NCBI GenBank assembly: GCA_041476585.1
Contig: JBGOTT010000114.1
Coordinates: 1-11,071, forward strand
Reading direction: 5' to 3'
DNA length: 11,071 nt
DNA from: JADGRQ01 sp041476585
Lineage (GTDB): Bacteria; Pseudomonadota; Gammaproteobacteria; Burkholderiales; SG8-39
The notes beneath the pieces were generated by a model. It was not told where the DNA came from and did no database searches. It saw nothing but the letters and a program-made list of their open reading frames with translations. A program made the translations under genes and the position numbers. Numbering within the stretch: position 1 is the stretch's first letter; every line of letters begins with the position of its first letter. Shown piece after piece: positions 1 to 6,236 of the stretch.

Positions 1-338
1 ATCATCGGAATCTGCCAGTTCGCGAAGCCGACGAACACCGGCATGATCGCGCCGAACACCATGATCAGCCCATGCATGGTGGTCATCTGGTTGAAGAAAT
101 CCGGGTTCACGAACTGCAGGCCGGGCTGGAAAAGTTCGGCGCGGATCACCAGCGCCATGACACCGCCGACCAGGAACATCATGAAGCTGAACCACAGGTA
201 CAGCGTGCCGATGTCCTTGTGGTTGGTGGTGGTGATCCAGCGCATGATCCCGCCATACCCGCCGCCATGGCGGTCGTGGGCGTCGTGGGAATTGTGGTGA
301 TCGTGCGCGTGACCGTGGCTGTCGACGACTGCGCTCAT
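1..338 (-). CDS. ctaD: Cytochrome c oxidase subunit I, N-terminal part (cut by left edge)
   Basis: Catalytic subunit of an aa3-type cytochrome c oxidase in the inner membrane. It reduces oxygen to water and pumps protons. Only the first 112 residues are present; the gene continues beyond base 1. The first ~27 residues are hydrophilic and hold eight histidines (positions 8, 10, 12, 14, 15, 18, 21, 24). The heme-copper oxidase core then begins with RWITTTNHKDIGTLYLWF (33-50), the family's classic opening, followed by the first membrane helix. The motif TTMHGLIMVF starts the second helix; His89 in it matches the low-spin heme a ligand of the family. The ATG at 338 has a strong Shine-Dalgarno sequence, AGGAGA at 350-345. 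It lies 34 bases after the coxB stop, so it is the third gene of the operon. The identity is secure; only the rest of the gene is unseen. Confidence 0.97.
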   Translation of the reverse strand, partial: MSAVVDSHGHAHDHHNSHDAHDRHGGGYGGIMRWITTTNHKDIGTLYLWFSFMMFLVGGVMALVIRAELFQPGLQFVNPDFFNQMTTMHGLIMVFGAIMPVFVGFANWQIPM

Positions 339-372
339 GAGAGTTCTCCTGGCATAGCCTGTTCGTTGGCGC

Positions 373-1530
373 CTACTTGCGCAACGCCTTCACTTCAGAG
401 GGCTGAATCGCTTCGCCGGTCTTGTTGCCCCAGGCGTTGCGCGTAAAAGTGACCACCGCCGCGAGCTCGACGTCGTTCAGCTGCTTGCCGAACGCGGCCA
501 TCGCGGTGTTCGGCTTGCCATTGAGCACCAGCGCAATCTGGTCGTTCTTCGGGCCGTTGACCATGTTCGAGCCGTCGAGCGGCGGGAACGCGGGCGGCGC
601 GCCCTTGCCCGTCGCCTGGTGGCAGGCGACGCAGTTGGCGGCATAGACCTTCTCGCCACGCGCTTTCAGTTCGTCCGGCGGGTAGTTCTTGTTCGGGTCG
701 TCGGCGCTGGCCGCCGCGAGCTTCTTCTGCTCGGCGACCCACCTCGTATAGTCCTCCGCCGACACGACCCGCACCACGATCGGCATGAAGCCGTGGTCCT
801 TGCCGCACAGCTCGACGCACTGACTGCGGAAGGTGCCGGTTTTCTCCGCCTTGAACCACAGATCGCGGATGAAGCCCGGAATCGCGTCTTGTTTGGCGCC
901 GAATACCGGCATCCACCACGAGTGGATCACGTCGGCGGCGGTGGTCAGTACGCGCACTTTCTTGCCGATCGGCACCACCATCTCGTTGTCCACCTCGAGC
1001 AGGTAGTGCTCGCCCTTCGGCGCGCGGCCCTCGATCTGGTCGCGCGGCGTCGACAGCGTGGAGATGAAGCTGATGCCTTCGCCCTCGCCCTTCAGGTAGT
1101 CGTAGCCCCACTTCCATTGGTAACCGGTGACCTTGACGGTAATGTCGGCATTGGCGGTGTCTTTCTGCGCGATCACGGTCTTGGTGACTGGCCAGGCGAT
1201 GATCACGAGGATGATCATCGGGATGACCGTCCAGATGATCTCGACCGTGGTGTTCTCGTGGAAATTCGCGGCCTTGTGGCCAACCGATTTGCGGTGCGCA
1301 TACACCGACCAGAACATGAAGCTGAACACGCCGACGAAGATCAGCGTGACGAGAATCATCACCCATTCGTGCAGGCCGTGGATATCCTCGGCGATCTTTG
1401 ACGCCGCCGGCTGCAGGTTCCAGGCCACCGCCTCCGCGCCGCCGGACGACAACGCCGCCGCCAGCGCGCACCCATACAGTGCCGCGTTCAACAAACCGGG
1501 TGCCGTCATGCGTGGCCAATCGAATCTCAT
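373..1530 (-). CDS. coxB: Cytochrome c oxidase subunit II with fused C-terminal cytochrome c domain
   Basis: This subunit takes electrons from cytochrome c and passes them through the CuA centre to subunit I. The product is 385 aa. A signal-like hydrophobic N-terminus ends near residue 36. Two membrane helices follow at about 56-78 and 97-119. The aromatic patch YQWKWGYDY (137-145) is the expected electron-entry region. All CuA ligands are visible: His203, Cys238, Glu240, Cys242, His246 and Met249 (in CVELCGKDHGFM). After residue ~285 comes a class I cytochrome c domain with heme motif CVACH (300-304) and a likely axial Met344. The reading frame stays open upstream to 1779, but the family start and the ribosome binding site fix the ATG at 1530. 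The gene begins 13 bases after the DUF2244 stop and precedes ctaD. The cytochrome c fusion is common in betaproteobacteria. Confidence 0.97.
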   Translation of the reverse strand: MRFDWPRMTAPGLLNAALYGCALAAALSSGGAEAVAWNLQPAASKIAEDIHGLHEWVMILVTLIFVGVFSFMFWSVYAHRKSVGHKAANFHENTTVEIIWTVIPMIILVIIAWPVTKTVIAQKDTANADITVKVTGYQWKWGYDYLKGEGEGISFISTLSTPRDQIEGRAPKGEHYLLEVDNEMVVPIGKKVRVLTTAADVIHSWWMPVFGAKQDAIPGFIRDLWFKAEKTGTFRSQCVELCGKDHGFMPIVVRVVSAEDYTRWVAEQKKLAAASADDPNKNYPPDELKARGEKVYAANCVACHQATGKGAPPAFPPLDGSNMVNGPKNDQIALVLNGKPNTAMAAFGKQLNDVELAAVVTFTRNAWGNKTGEAIQPSEVKALRK

Positions 1531-1535
1531 GTTGT

Positions 1536-1545
1536 TCCTTCTCCT
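1536..1545 (-). promoter_or_regulatory. Shine-Dalgarno region of coxB
   Basis: The minus strand reads AGGAGAAGGA ending 5 bases before the ATG at 1530. This purine run is the best ribosome binding site in the cox operon. It decides for the 385-residue start over the open frame that extends upstream into the DUF2244 gene. It overlaps the last codon and stop codon of that gene, so the two are probably translationally close-coupled. Confidence 0.75.
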
Positions 1546-1924
1546 AATTGCCGCGTAACCGTGTACGAAGCTCGATCGCCAGCCCGGCGCACGAGGCCTC
1601 GTCGAGGTGCCGGCCGATCTCGAGCCGGGCATCGCGCGCGAGGCGCCACACCGGCATTCCGTCGCGTCCTTCGCCGAGCACCACCCGGGCCCGCGAAGGA
1701 TCGAACTCGTGCACCGCAGTGCGTTCCGAATCCCGCACCTCGACGCAGACCTGCCTGACCGAAACCTCGATCTGCTCACAGTCCGTCGCGTGCCGCCCGA
1801 CCACGAGGAACGCCCCTGCCAGCACCACCAGTTCCAGTCCGGCGAATGGCAGGATCAGCCATGCGCCGAAACACGCGAATCCGATCCCAATCCCCAACGT
1901 CACCAGCGCGATCAGCGCGAACAC
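1544..1924 (-). CDS. DUF2244 family membrane protein (5'-truncated frame)
   Basis: The 126-residue product from a GTG at 1924 resembles the DUF2244 family of small integral membrane proteins of unknown function. It has two hydrophobic segments at about 2-20 and 22-43, with the family-like stretch GAWLILPFAGLELVVLAGAF, then RHATD and a soluble beta-rich C-terminal part. It is the first gene of the cox operon. The product looks too short. In the same frame just upstream of the GTG there is LKRNCSILPAGLWR, and the RNCS segment is normal near the N-terminus of this family. No ATG, GTG or TTG exists in that frame back to a stop at about 2092. The missing start lies in another frame (see the pseudogene entry for 1963-2028), so the true gene is probably about 161 residues interrupted by a one-base frameshift. 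Confidence 0.75.
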   Translation of the reverse strand: MFALIALVTLGIGIGFACFGAWLILPFAGLELVVLAGAFLVVGRHATDCEQIEVSVRQVCVEVRDSERTAVHEFDPSRARVVLGEGRDGMPVWRLARDARLEIGRHLDEASCAGLAIELRTRLRGN

Positions 1925-1962
1925 GCGCCACAGGCCCGCCGGTAAAATCGAGCAGTTGCGCT

Positions 1963-2028
1963 TCAGCGGAAAGTAAAGTCGTATGCCTGCCCCGTAGACA
2001 ACACCTGCTCCGGGTGCGCAGTGTCCAC
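1963..2028 (-). pseudogene. Detached N-terminal fragment of the DUF2244 gene
   Basis: A GTG at 2028 opens a 21-codon frame reading MDTAHPEQVLSTGQAYDFTF and one further Arg, then stops at a TGA (1965-1963). At that point the -1 frame reads LKRNCSILPAG and runs straight into the DUF2244 body. Adding one C in the minus-strand CGCTGAAG around 1964-1968 would join the two into one ~161-residue protein, a normal length for the family. I see no canonical X-XXY-YYZ slippery heptamer, so a sequencing or assembly error or a real mutation is more likely than programmed frameshifting. The exact start is uncertain because the fragment's frame stays open further upstream and the GTG has no clear ribosome binding site. 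Confidence 0.5.
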
Positions 2029-2089
2029 GCTCGGTGTGATCTGGTGAACCGGGATCGCGACGGCCAAAAGCACGCCGAAATACGGCGGC

Positions 2090-2098
2090 AATTTATCA
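2090..2098 (-). promoter_or_regulatory. Possible extended -10 promoter of the DUF2244-coxB-ctaD operon
   Basis: The minus strand reads TGATAAATT here: a TG dinucleotide one base before TAAATT, which matches four of six bases of TATAAT. Transcription would begin near 2083, about 55 bases before the GTG at 2028. A TTGACT lies further upstream but is too distant for a standard spacer. It is the best candidate between the bioC terminator and the operon, but it is weak. Confidence 0.25.
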
Positions 2099-2120
2099 CG
2101 GGGCGGCGTCGGGGCACAAG

Positions 2121-2147
2121 TCAAAACCCGAGACAAATCCTCGGATT
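2121..2147 (-). terminator. Likely intrinsic terminator of bioC
   Basis: The minus strand forms a hairpin with arms AATCCGAG (2147-2140) and CTCGGGTT (2132-2125). The stem is eight base pairs with one G-U pair, around a seven-base loop. The T-rich run GGGTTTTGA follows and overlaps the stem foot. The hairpin starts 20 bases after the bioC stop and lies before the cox operon, so it would separate the two minus-strand units. The T tract is short, so termination may be partial. Confidence 0.6.
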
Positions 2148-2167
2148 AACTCCCTTCATGCCCGCTT

Positions 2168-3049
2168 TCAGCGTCCCGATCGCGACGCGCGCTCCAGGCG
2201 GATGATCGAGCCGCCGTCGACGGTCTTGCGCGGCGTGCCTTTCCACGCGTGGCCGTAAACCACTTCCGCGGTGAGCGAAATCCTTCCGTCCACCGCGCGC
2301 GATTCGAGCCTGTCGCGCACTGCGGCCCAGCGGTGCTTGCCCGTCAGCGTCCTGCAGCGTCCGGCGGCACTCGAGTTCTGACCGGTCGCGCGCAGATCCG
2401 CAACCAGCGCCGCGACGCTTGCGTATGTCAGCGTAATCACTTCCATGTCCATCACCGGCGCGCCGAAACCGGACCCGGTCAGCATGTCGCCGAGATCGTG
2501 CATGTCGTGGAAACGATGTACGTTGCGCGCCATGCCCGCGGCTTCGCACGCGCCGCGCAGTTCCTTCAGCGTATCCGGGCCGAGCGTGCTGAACATCAGC
2601 AGCCCATCCGGTCTCAGTACGCGGCCGAATTCAGCGAATGCCGCCAAAGGATCAGAGACCCAGTGCAGCGCCATGTTGGACCACGCCAATCCGCAGCTGC
2701 CTGCCGCCAGCGGCATGCGCCGCAGGTCGGCGCACACGGCCGCAGGCCCGCGCATCCCCAGGATCCTTCCGAGCCAGCCGGAACCCACCGATCGCTCGCG
2801 CAGCATCGCACTCGACCAATCGAGCGCGACGTGAAACGCATCGGGATAGCGCCTGCGCAAGCCCTCGGCCTGCGGCGCAGGCCCGGCGCCGGCATCGACG
2901 ACCACGCCGGGCGCGAGGCGCACCAGTTCCAGCCGCTCGAGCATGCGCGCGCCGATCTCCCGGTCGAGCCGCGCGGCCGCAAGATAGCTTGGCGCGGCGC
3001 GCTCGAATGCGCGCCGGGCGCGCGGCTCGTCGATGCGGTATTGATCCAT
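2168..3049 (-). CDS. bioC: Malonyl-[ACP] O-methyltransferase BioC
   Basis: SAM-dependent methyltransferase that methylates malonyl-ACP, priming pimelate assembly by fatty acid synthesis for biotin. The product is 293 aa. It opens with RIDEPRARRAFERAAPSY, typical of the family. The Rossmann-type SAM site is VVDAGAGPAP (50-59), with an acidic-loop equivalent in ALDWSSAML (75-83). Further on are CADLRRMPL (106-114), WSNMALHWVSDPLAAF (123-138) and the BioC hallmark VLRPDGLLMFSTLGPDTLKEL (144-164, given here as positions). The C-terminal part has DMHDLGDML (182-190) and VVYGHAWKG (263-271), seen in betaproteobacterial BioC. The third glycine of the usual GxGxG is Ala58, a small departure. The frame is open further upstream, but homology fixes the ATG at 3049; no good ribosome binding site is visible. 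No other bio gene is in the window. It is divergent from comF, only 29 bases away. Confidence 0.9.
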   Translation of the reverse strand: MDQYRIDEPRARRAFERAAPSYLAAARLDREIGARMLERLELVRLAPGVVVDAGAGPAPQAEGLRRRYPDAFHVALDWSSAMLRERSVGSGWLGRILGMRGPAAVCADLRRMPLAAGSCGLAWSNMALHWVSDPLAAFAEFGRVLRPDGLLMFSTLGPDTLKELRGACEAAGMARNVHRFHDMHDLGDMLTGSGFGAPVMDMEVITLTYASVAALVADLRATGQNSSAAGRCRTLTGKHRWAAVRDRLESRAVDGRISLTAEVVYGHAWKGTPRKTVDGGSIIRLERASRSGR

Positions 3050-3071
3050 GGGTGGCAGGCTGCCGCATAAT
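3041..3071 (+). promoter_or_regulatory. Possible promoter of comF giving a leaderless mRNA
   Basis: CATAAT (3066-3071) matches five of six bases of the -10 consensus. TTGATC (3041-3046) is a possible -35 at a long 19-base spacer, and it overlaps the start of bioC. A start site seven bases after the -10 would fall at about 3078-3079, on the comF ATG. There is no Shine-Dalgarno sequence before that ATG, which fits leaderless translation. Confidence 0.35.
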
Positions 3072-3078
3072 CGTACAC

Positions 3079-3774
3079 ATGTCCGCGGGCACTCTGCTCG
3101 GCCGTCTTGCCGCGACCGTGTTCGGCGGCAGCTGCTATGTCTGCCGCGGCGCCGCCGGGGGCGGCGCGCTGATCTGTGCAGCCTGCGAGCGCGACCTGCC
3201 CTCGCTCCCGCCGGAGCGTTGCCCGCGCTGCGCTCTGCCCGCGCCCGGCGCGCAGCTCTGCGGCCGCTGCATTGCGGATCCGCCGGAGTTCGACGCCACG
3301 ATCGCGGCCTTTGCGTACGCGTTCCCCGCCGACGTGCTGGTAAAGGCGCTGAAATTCGAATCCGAACTGGCGCTTGCTCCATACCTCGCCGCCCGTCTGG
3401 CGGCAAACCTTGATCCGGCCCGCCCGGTCGATCTGATCATCGCAGTGCCGCTGCATCCGCAGCGCCTCGCCGAACGCGGCTACAACCAGTCGGTCGAGAT
3501 CGCGCGCGCGCTGTCGCGAAGCACCGGCAGGCCGCTCGAGACCCGTGGCTGCGACCGATTGCGCCCCACGCCGGAGCAAGCCGCCCTGCCGCTCGATGAG
3601 CGCAAGCGCAACCTGCGCGGCGCGTTCGCATGCTCGCTCGAATTGTCGGGCCGCCGCGTCGCGCTGGTCGACGATGTGATGACCACGGGCGCAACGCTCG
3701 ATTCGCTCGCCGGCGCAGTCAAGCGCGCAGGCGCGGCGAGCGTCGAGAACTGGGTCGTCGCACGCACCCTGTAG
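3079..3774 (+). CDS. comF: ComF family protein (zinc-finger plus phosphoribosyltransferase domain)
   Basis: The ComF/GntX family is linked to natural transformation in some bacteria, where it acts in the cytoplasm on incoming single-stranded DNA; its biochemical role is not settled. The product is 231 aa. The N-terminal zinc-finger region has four Cys pairs: 19/22, 33/36, 48/51 and 61/64. Next come the conserved LKFESELALAPYLA (91-104) and VPLHPQRLAERGYNQS (123-138), then RPTPEQAALPLDERKRNLRG (162-181). The phosphoribosyltransferase PRPP-binding motif VALVDDVMTTGATL is at 194-207. The ATG at 3079 is the natural start; the frame runs further upstream only by opposing bioC. There is no ribosome binding site. 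trmL follows after 12 bases, so the two are probably cotranscribed. Confidence 0.92.
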   Translation: MSAGTLLGRLAATVFGGSCYVCRGAAGGGALICAACERDLPSLPPERCPRCALPAPGAQLCGRCIADPPEFDATIAAFAYAFPADVLVKALKFESELALAPYLAARLAANLDPARPVDLIIAVPLHPQRLAERGYNQSVEIARALSRSTGRPLETRGCDRLRPTPEQAALPLDERKRNLRGAFACSLELSGRRVALVDDVMTTGATLDSLAGAVKRAGAASVENWVVARTL

Positions 3775-3786
3775 TTTCGTCCTGCG

Positions 3787-4251
3787 ATGTTCGAGATCGT
3801 CCTCTACCAGCCGGAGATTCCACCCAATACCGGTAACGTAATCCGCCTGTCAGCCAACGCCGGAGCGCGGCTGCACTTGATCGAGCCGCTCGGATTCACG
3901 CTCGAGGACCGGCAGCTGCGGCGCGCCGGGCTCGATTACCACGAGTTTGCCGCGATCCGCACGCATTCGAGCCTCCGCGATTGCGCGCAGTTGCTCGGCG
4001 AACGCCGCTGGATCGCGTTCTCGACGCGAGCAGCGCAACGCTACAGCGACCTCGCATACCGCGATGGGGACGTCCTGCTGTTCGGGCCGGAAACGCGCGG
4101 CTTGCCGGCCGAGCTGCTGGCGGGTTTTCCGCCCGAGCAGCGGGCACGCCTGCCGCTGATGCCGGGAAATCGCAGTCTGAACCTTTCGAACGCCGTCGCG
4201 GTGGTCGTCTACGAAGCCTGGCGCCAGCTCGGCTTTCCGGGCGCAAGTTAG
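3787..4251 (+). CDS. trmL: tRNA (cytidine(34)-2'-O)-methyltransferase TrmL
   Basis: SPOUT-class methyltransferase that adds a 2'-O-methyl group to the wobble base (C34 or cmnm5U34) of leucine tRNAs. The 154-residue length is typical. The N-terminus has PEIPPNTGNVIRL (9-21), the family signature. The trefoil-knot SAM site is made by LLFGPETRGLP (97-107) and LPLMPGNRSLNLSNAVAVVV (122-141), and YEAWRQLGF (142-150) closes the C-terminal helix. All key motifs are intact. It lies 12 bases after comF and ends nine bases before the convergent gpsA stop. I see no clear terminator in that nine-base gap. Confidence 0.95.
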   Translation: MFEIVLYQPEIPPNTGNVIRLSANAGARLHLIEPLGFTLEDRQLRRAGLDYHEFAAIRTHSSLRDCAQLLGERRWIAFSTRAAQRYSDLAYRDGDVLLFGPETRGLPAELLAGFPPEQRARLPLMPGNRSLNLSNAVAVVVYEAWRQLGFPGAS

Positions 4252-4260
4252 CCGCGTTCA

Positions 4261-5250
4261 TCAGCCTTCTTCGCGCGGATCGCGCGCGAGCAACGCTTCG
4301 AGCGCCGCGGCCGGCGTCGCGCGGGCGTCGAGCACCGCATTCACCGCGCGGGTGATCGGCATCTCGACGCCCAGCCGCAGCGCGAGCGATTGCAGCTCGC
4401 TTGCGGAACTTACGCCCTCGGCCACATGGCCCAGCGCGCGGAGAATCTCCGGCAACGGCCGTCCGCGCGCGAGCTCGAGCCCGACGCGGCGATTGCGCGA
4501 AAGATCTCCCGTGGCAGTGAGGATCAGATCGCCCGCGCCGGTCAGACCCATGATGGTCTCGGGCTGTGCGCCCAGCGCAATGCCGAGGCGCGAGATCTCC
4601 GCCAGACCGCGCGTGATCAGCGCCGCGCGCGCGTTCTGCCCAAGGCCCATGCCGTCGGAAATGCCGACTGCGATCGCCAGGACGTTTTTCACCGCGCCGC
4701 CGATTTCGACCCCGATCAGGTCGCCCGAATAGTAGACCCGGATCCGGCCGCCGTGCAGTGAAAGCGCCGCACGGCGCGCGAACGCCTGATCTTTCGCTGC
4801 CAGCGTCAGCGCGCAGGGCAGGCCGCGCGCGACTTCGAGAGCGAAAGACGGGCCCGACAGTGCGCCGCATTCGGCGCGCGATGCGCCCAGCGTTTCCTCG
4901 ACCACCTGGTGCGGGAGCAGGCCGGAGGACTGCTCGAAACCTTTGGACAGCCACACCAGCGGCGTGCCAATCTCCGCCGCACGTAACTGAACGCACAGCT
5001 CGCGCAGGCCCGCCGCCGGCACCGCGAGCAACAACAAGTCCGCCGCCTTGCAGGCAGATTCGAGGTCCGCGTCGAGCGTGAGGCCGGCGGGCAGCTCGAT
5101 CTCGGGGAGGTAGCGGAGGTTGCGCCGTTGGTCGCGCATGCGCGCAAGCTGGGCCGCATCGCGCCCCCAGAGCGTGACGCGATGGCGCGATGCGAGCGCG
5201 ACCGCCAGCGCGGTGCCCCACGCACCCGCACCGAGCGCAGAAACATTCAT
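4261..5250 (-). CDS. gpsA: NAD(P)-dependent glycerol-3-phosphate dehydrogenase
   Basis: Cytoplasmic enzyme that reduces dihydroxyacetone phosphate to sn-glycerol-3-phosphate, the backbone for phospholipids. The product is 329 aa, the usual length. The nucleotide-binding fold opens with LGAGAWGTALA (6-16). Family motifs follow: LSKGFE (101-106), LSGPSFALEVARGLP (131-145), GGAVKNVLAIAVGISDGMGL (184-203) with the catalytic lysine Lys188, NARAALITRGL (206-216), GLTGAGDLILT (235-245) and SRNRRVG (251-257). No key residue is missing. The open frame extends upstream across the SH3 gene, but the fold begins right at the ATG at 5250, so that start is clear although the ribosome binding site is poor. 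The gene lies 19 bases after the SH3-domain gene, probably as last gene of the operon. Confidence 0.97.
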   Translation of the reverse strand: MNVSALGAGAWGTALAVALASRHRVTLWGRDAAQLARMRDQRRNLRYLPEIELPAGLTLDADLESACKAADLLLLAVPAAGLRELCVQLRAAEIGTPLVWLSKGFEQSSGLLPHQVVEETLGASRAECGALSGPSFALEVARGLPCALTLAAKDQAFARRAALSLHGGRIRVYYSGDLIGVEIGGAVKNVLAIAVGISDGMGLGQNARAALITRGLAEISRLGIALGAQPETIMGLTGAGDLILTATGDLSRNRRVGLELARGRPLPEILRALGHVAEGVSSASELQSLALRLGVEMPITRAVNAVLDARATPAAALEALLARDPREEG

Positions 5251-5269
5251 CGCAAGGGCGACCGCGTGA

Positions 5270-5707
5270 TCAGTCGCCCCAGAGCAATGCGGCTTTGACG
5301 TAGCCCGTCGCGCCGTCGGCGTGGCGCACGCGCGCCCATCCGCCGGGAAGGATTTCAACCAGTTCGAGCGCGACGCTCTGTGCGGCGGTGAATGCCGGCG
5401 GAGCGCCATCTTCCGCGCGCGCGAGCGCATCGGCATGCGCTGCGGTGACGATCACCATGCGTTTCTCGGACAGCGACTTGCGCTCGACCCAGGAAAGTGC
5501 CCCGGTGTGGTCGCGCACCTTGATCCACGCCTCGAGGCTGACGATCACTTCGACCGGATAGAAGCGCGCGGCGACGAACAGCGGCGTGGCCGCCCGCGAC
5601 GGCGCGTCGTACATCACCACGCCGTTCTCGGCGATCGAGCGGAACTCCGCGCCAGACGCAGAAACGAAAATGCCCGCTCCCAGCAGAATGGCAAGAAATG
5701 ATCGCAT
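5270..5707 (-). CDS. Exported bacterial SH3-domain protein
   Basis: The product is 145 aa. Residues 1-20 (MRSFLAILLGAGIFVSASGA) form a signal peptide, so the protein is probably periplasmic. Two SH3b-like repeats follow: the first about 22-73, with VVMYDAPSRAATPLF and WIKVRDHTGALSWVE; the second about 95-145, with LELVEILPGGWARVRHADGA and GYVKAALLWG. Such folds often bind peptidoglycan or protein peptides, but no partner is known to me. Homologues sit beside gpsA in many betaproteobacteria. A GTG three codons upstream (5716) is an alternative start; I prefer the ATG because the signal peptide begins there and GAAGG precedes it. A strong inverted repeat lies between this gene and secB. Confidence 0.85.
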   Translation of the reverse strand: MRSFLAILLGAGIFVSASGAEFRSIAENGVVMYDAPSRAATPLFVAARFYPVEVIVSLEAWIKVRDHTGALSWVERKSLSEKRMVIVTAAHADALARAEDGAPPAFTAAQSVALELVEILPGGWARVRHADGATGYVKAALLWGD

Positions 5708-5732
5708 GACCTTCACCGGTTCAAGGAGGGGG

Positions 5733-5760
5733 TAACGGGGGAACCTCGGTTCCCTCGTTA
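5733..5760. repeat. Near-perfect inverted repeat between secB and the SH3-domain gene
   Basis: TAACGGGGGAACC (5733-5745) and GGTTCCCTCGTTA (5748-5760) form 13-base arms with one mismatch around a two-base centre, TC. In plus-strand RNA the mismatch is a G-U pair; in minus-strand RNA it is A-C. The repeat abuts the secB stop codon (5761-5763). A minus-strand hairpin is therefore expected in the intercistronic RNA, but only C-rich sequence follows, not a T tract, so it is not a standard intrinsic terminator. It could be an RNA-stabilising or attenuating hairpin, or a palindromic protein site. Confidence 0.7.
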
Positions 5761-6222
5761 TTAACTGGCTATTTCAATTTTCGGCCCGGCGGATTGCTGC
5801 GCCTGCTGCACGCGCTGCGCATACAGCGCCTCGAAGCTGACCGGCGAGAGCAGGACCGGCGGAAAGCCGCCTCGGGTAATGAGGTCGGAAATGGTCTCGC
5901 GCACGTAAGGGTAGACCACCGTCGGACAAACGATTCCGAGCAGCGGGTTGATTTCGTTCTCGGGGACGTTGCGGATCGCGAAAATGCCGGCCTGCGCCGC
6001 TTCGGCGAGGAACATGGTCTTGTCGCCCGCTTTTGCGGTGACCGTGACCGTCACCACCACTTCGTACAGCCCGTCGCCGAACTTGTTTGCCTCGTTGTGC
6101 ACCTTCACCTCGAGCTGCGGGGTGTCGGCCTGCATGAACACCTGCGGGGCGTTCGGAATCTCGAGGGAAAGATCCTTGACGTACAGCTTCTCGATGCTGA
6201 AGGACGGTTGGGTTTCGCTCAT
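5761..6222 (-). CDS. secB: Protein-export chaperone SecB
   Basis: Cytoplasmic tetrameric chaperone that keeps precursor proteins unfolded and hands them to SecA. The 153-residue length is normal. Recognisable stretches include FSIEKLYVKDLSLEIPNAPQ (8-27), LEVKVHNEANKFGDGLYEVV (37-56), the alternating TVTVTAK strand, FLAEAAQAGIF (71-81) and LGIVCPTVVYPYVRETISDL (95-114), then the GGFPPVLLSPVSFEALYAQR tail (118-137). The Gln/Ala-rich C-terminus is usual. The ATG at 6222 fits the family; the frame runs further upstream into grxC and rhodanese without homology. A weak AAAGAGA lies before it. It sits 14 bases after grxC, a pairing conserved in proteobacteria. Confidence 0.97.
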   Translation of the reverse strand: MSETQPSFSIEKLYVKDLSLEIPNAPQVFMQADTPQLEVKVHNEANKFGDGLYEVVVTVTVTAKAGDKTMFLAEAAQAGIFAIRNVPENEINPLLGIVCPTVVYPYVRETISDLITRGGFPPVLLSPVSFEALYAQRVQQAQQSAGPKIEIAS

Positions 6223-6236
6223 TGGGTCAAATCTCT

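Noticed and set aside
395..1519. A 374-codon minus-strand frame inside coxB
   Set aside because: It is the alternative frame of coxB and highly Arg/Gly-rich. The CuA and heme motifs lie in the other frame.
1531..1779. Upstream extension of the coxB frame by 83 codons
   Set aside because: The extension overlaps the DUF2244 gene and is Arg/Ser-rich without homology. The signal peptide and an excellent ribosome binding site sit at the ATG at 1530.
1961..1980. Programmed -1 frameshift in the DUF2244 gene
   Set aside because: The slip point (ACT TTC CGC TGA) lacks a canonical X-XXY-YYZ heptamer and I see no clear stimulatory structure. A base deletion or sequencing error is simpler.
4252..4260. 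Terminator between the convergent trmL and gpsA genes
   Set aside because: Only nine bases separate the stops, and I found no hairpin with a T tract on either side.
3896..5221. A 441-codon minus-strand open frame overlapping trmL and gpsA
   Set aside because: It is out of frame with gpsA and opposite trmL, with Arg/Ala/Gly-rich low-complexity translation and no domain. Both overlapped genes have intact motifs.
5251..5436. Upstream extension of gpsA into the SH3-domain gene
   Set aside because: The Rossmann fold begins immediately at the ATG at 5250, and the extra residues are basic and non-homologous.
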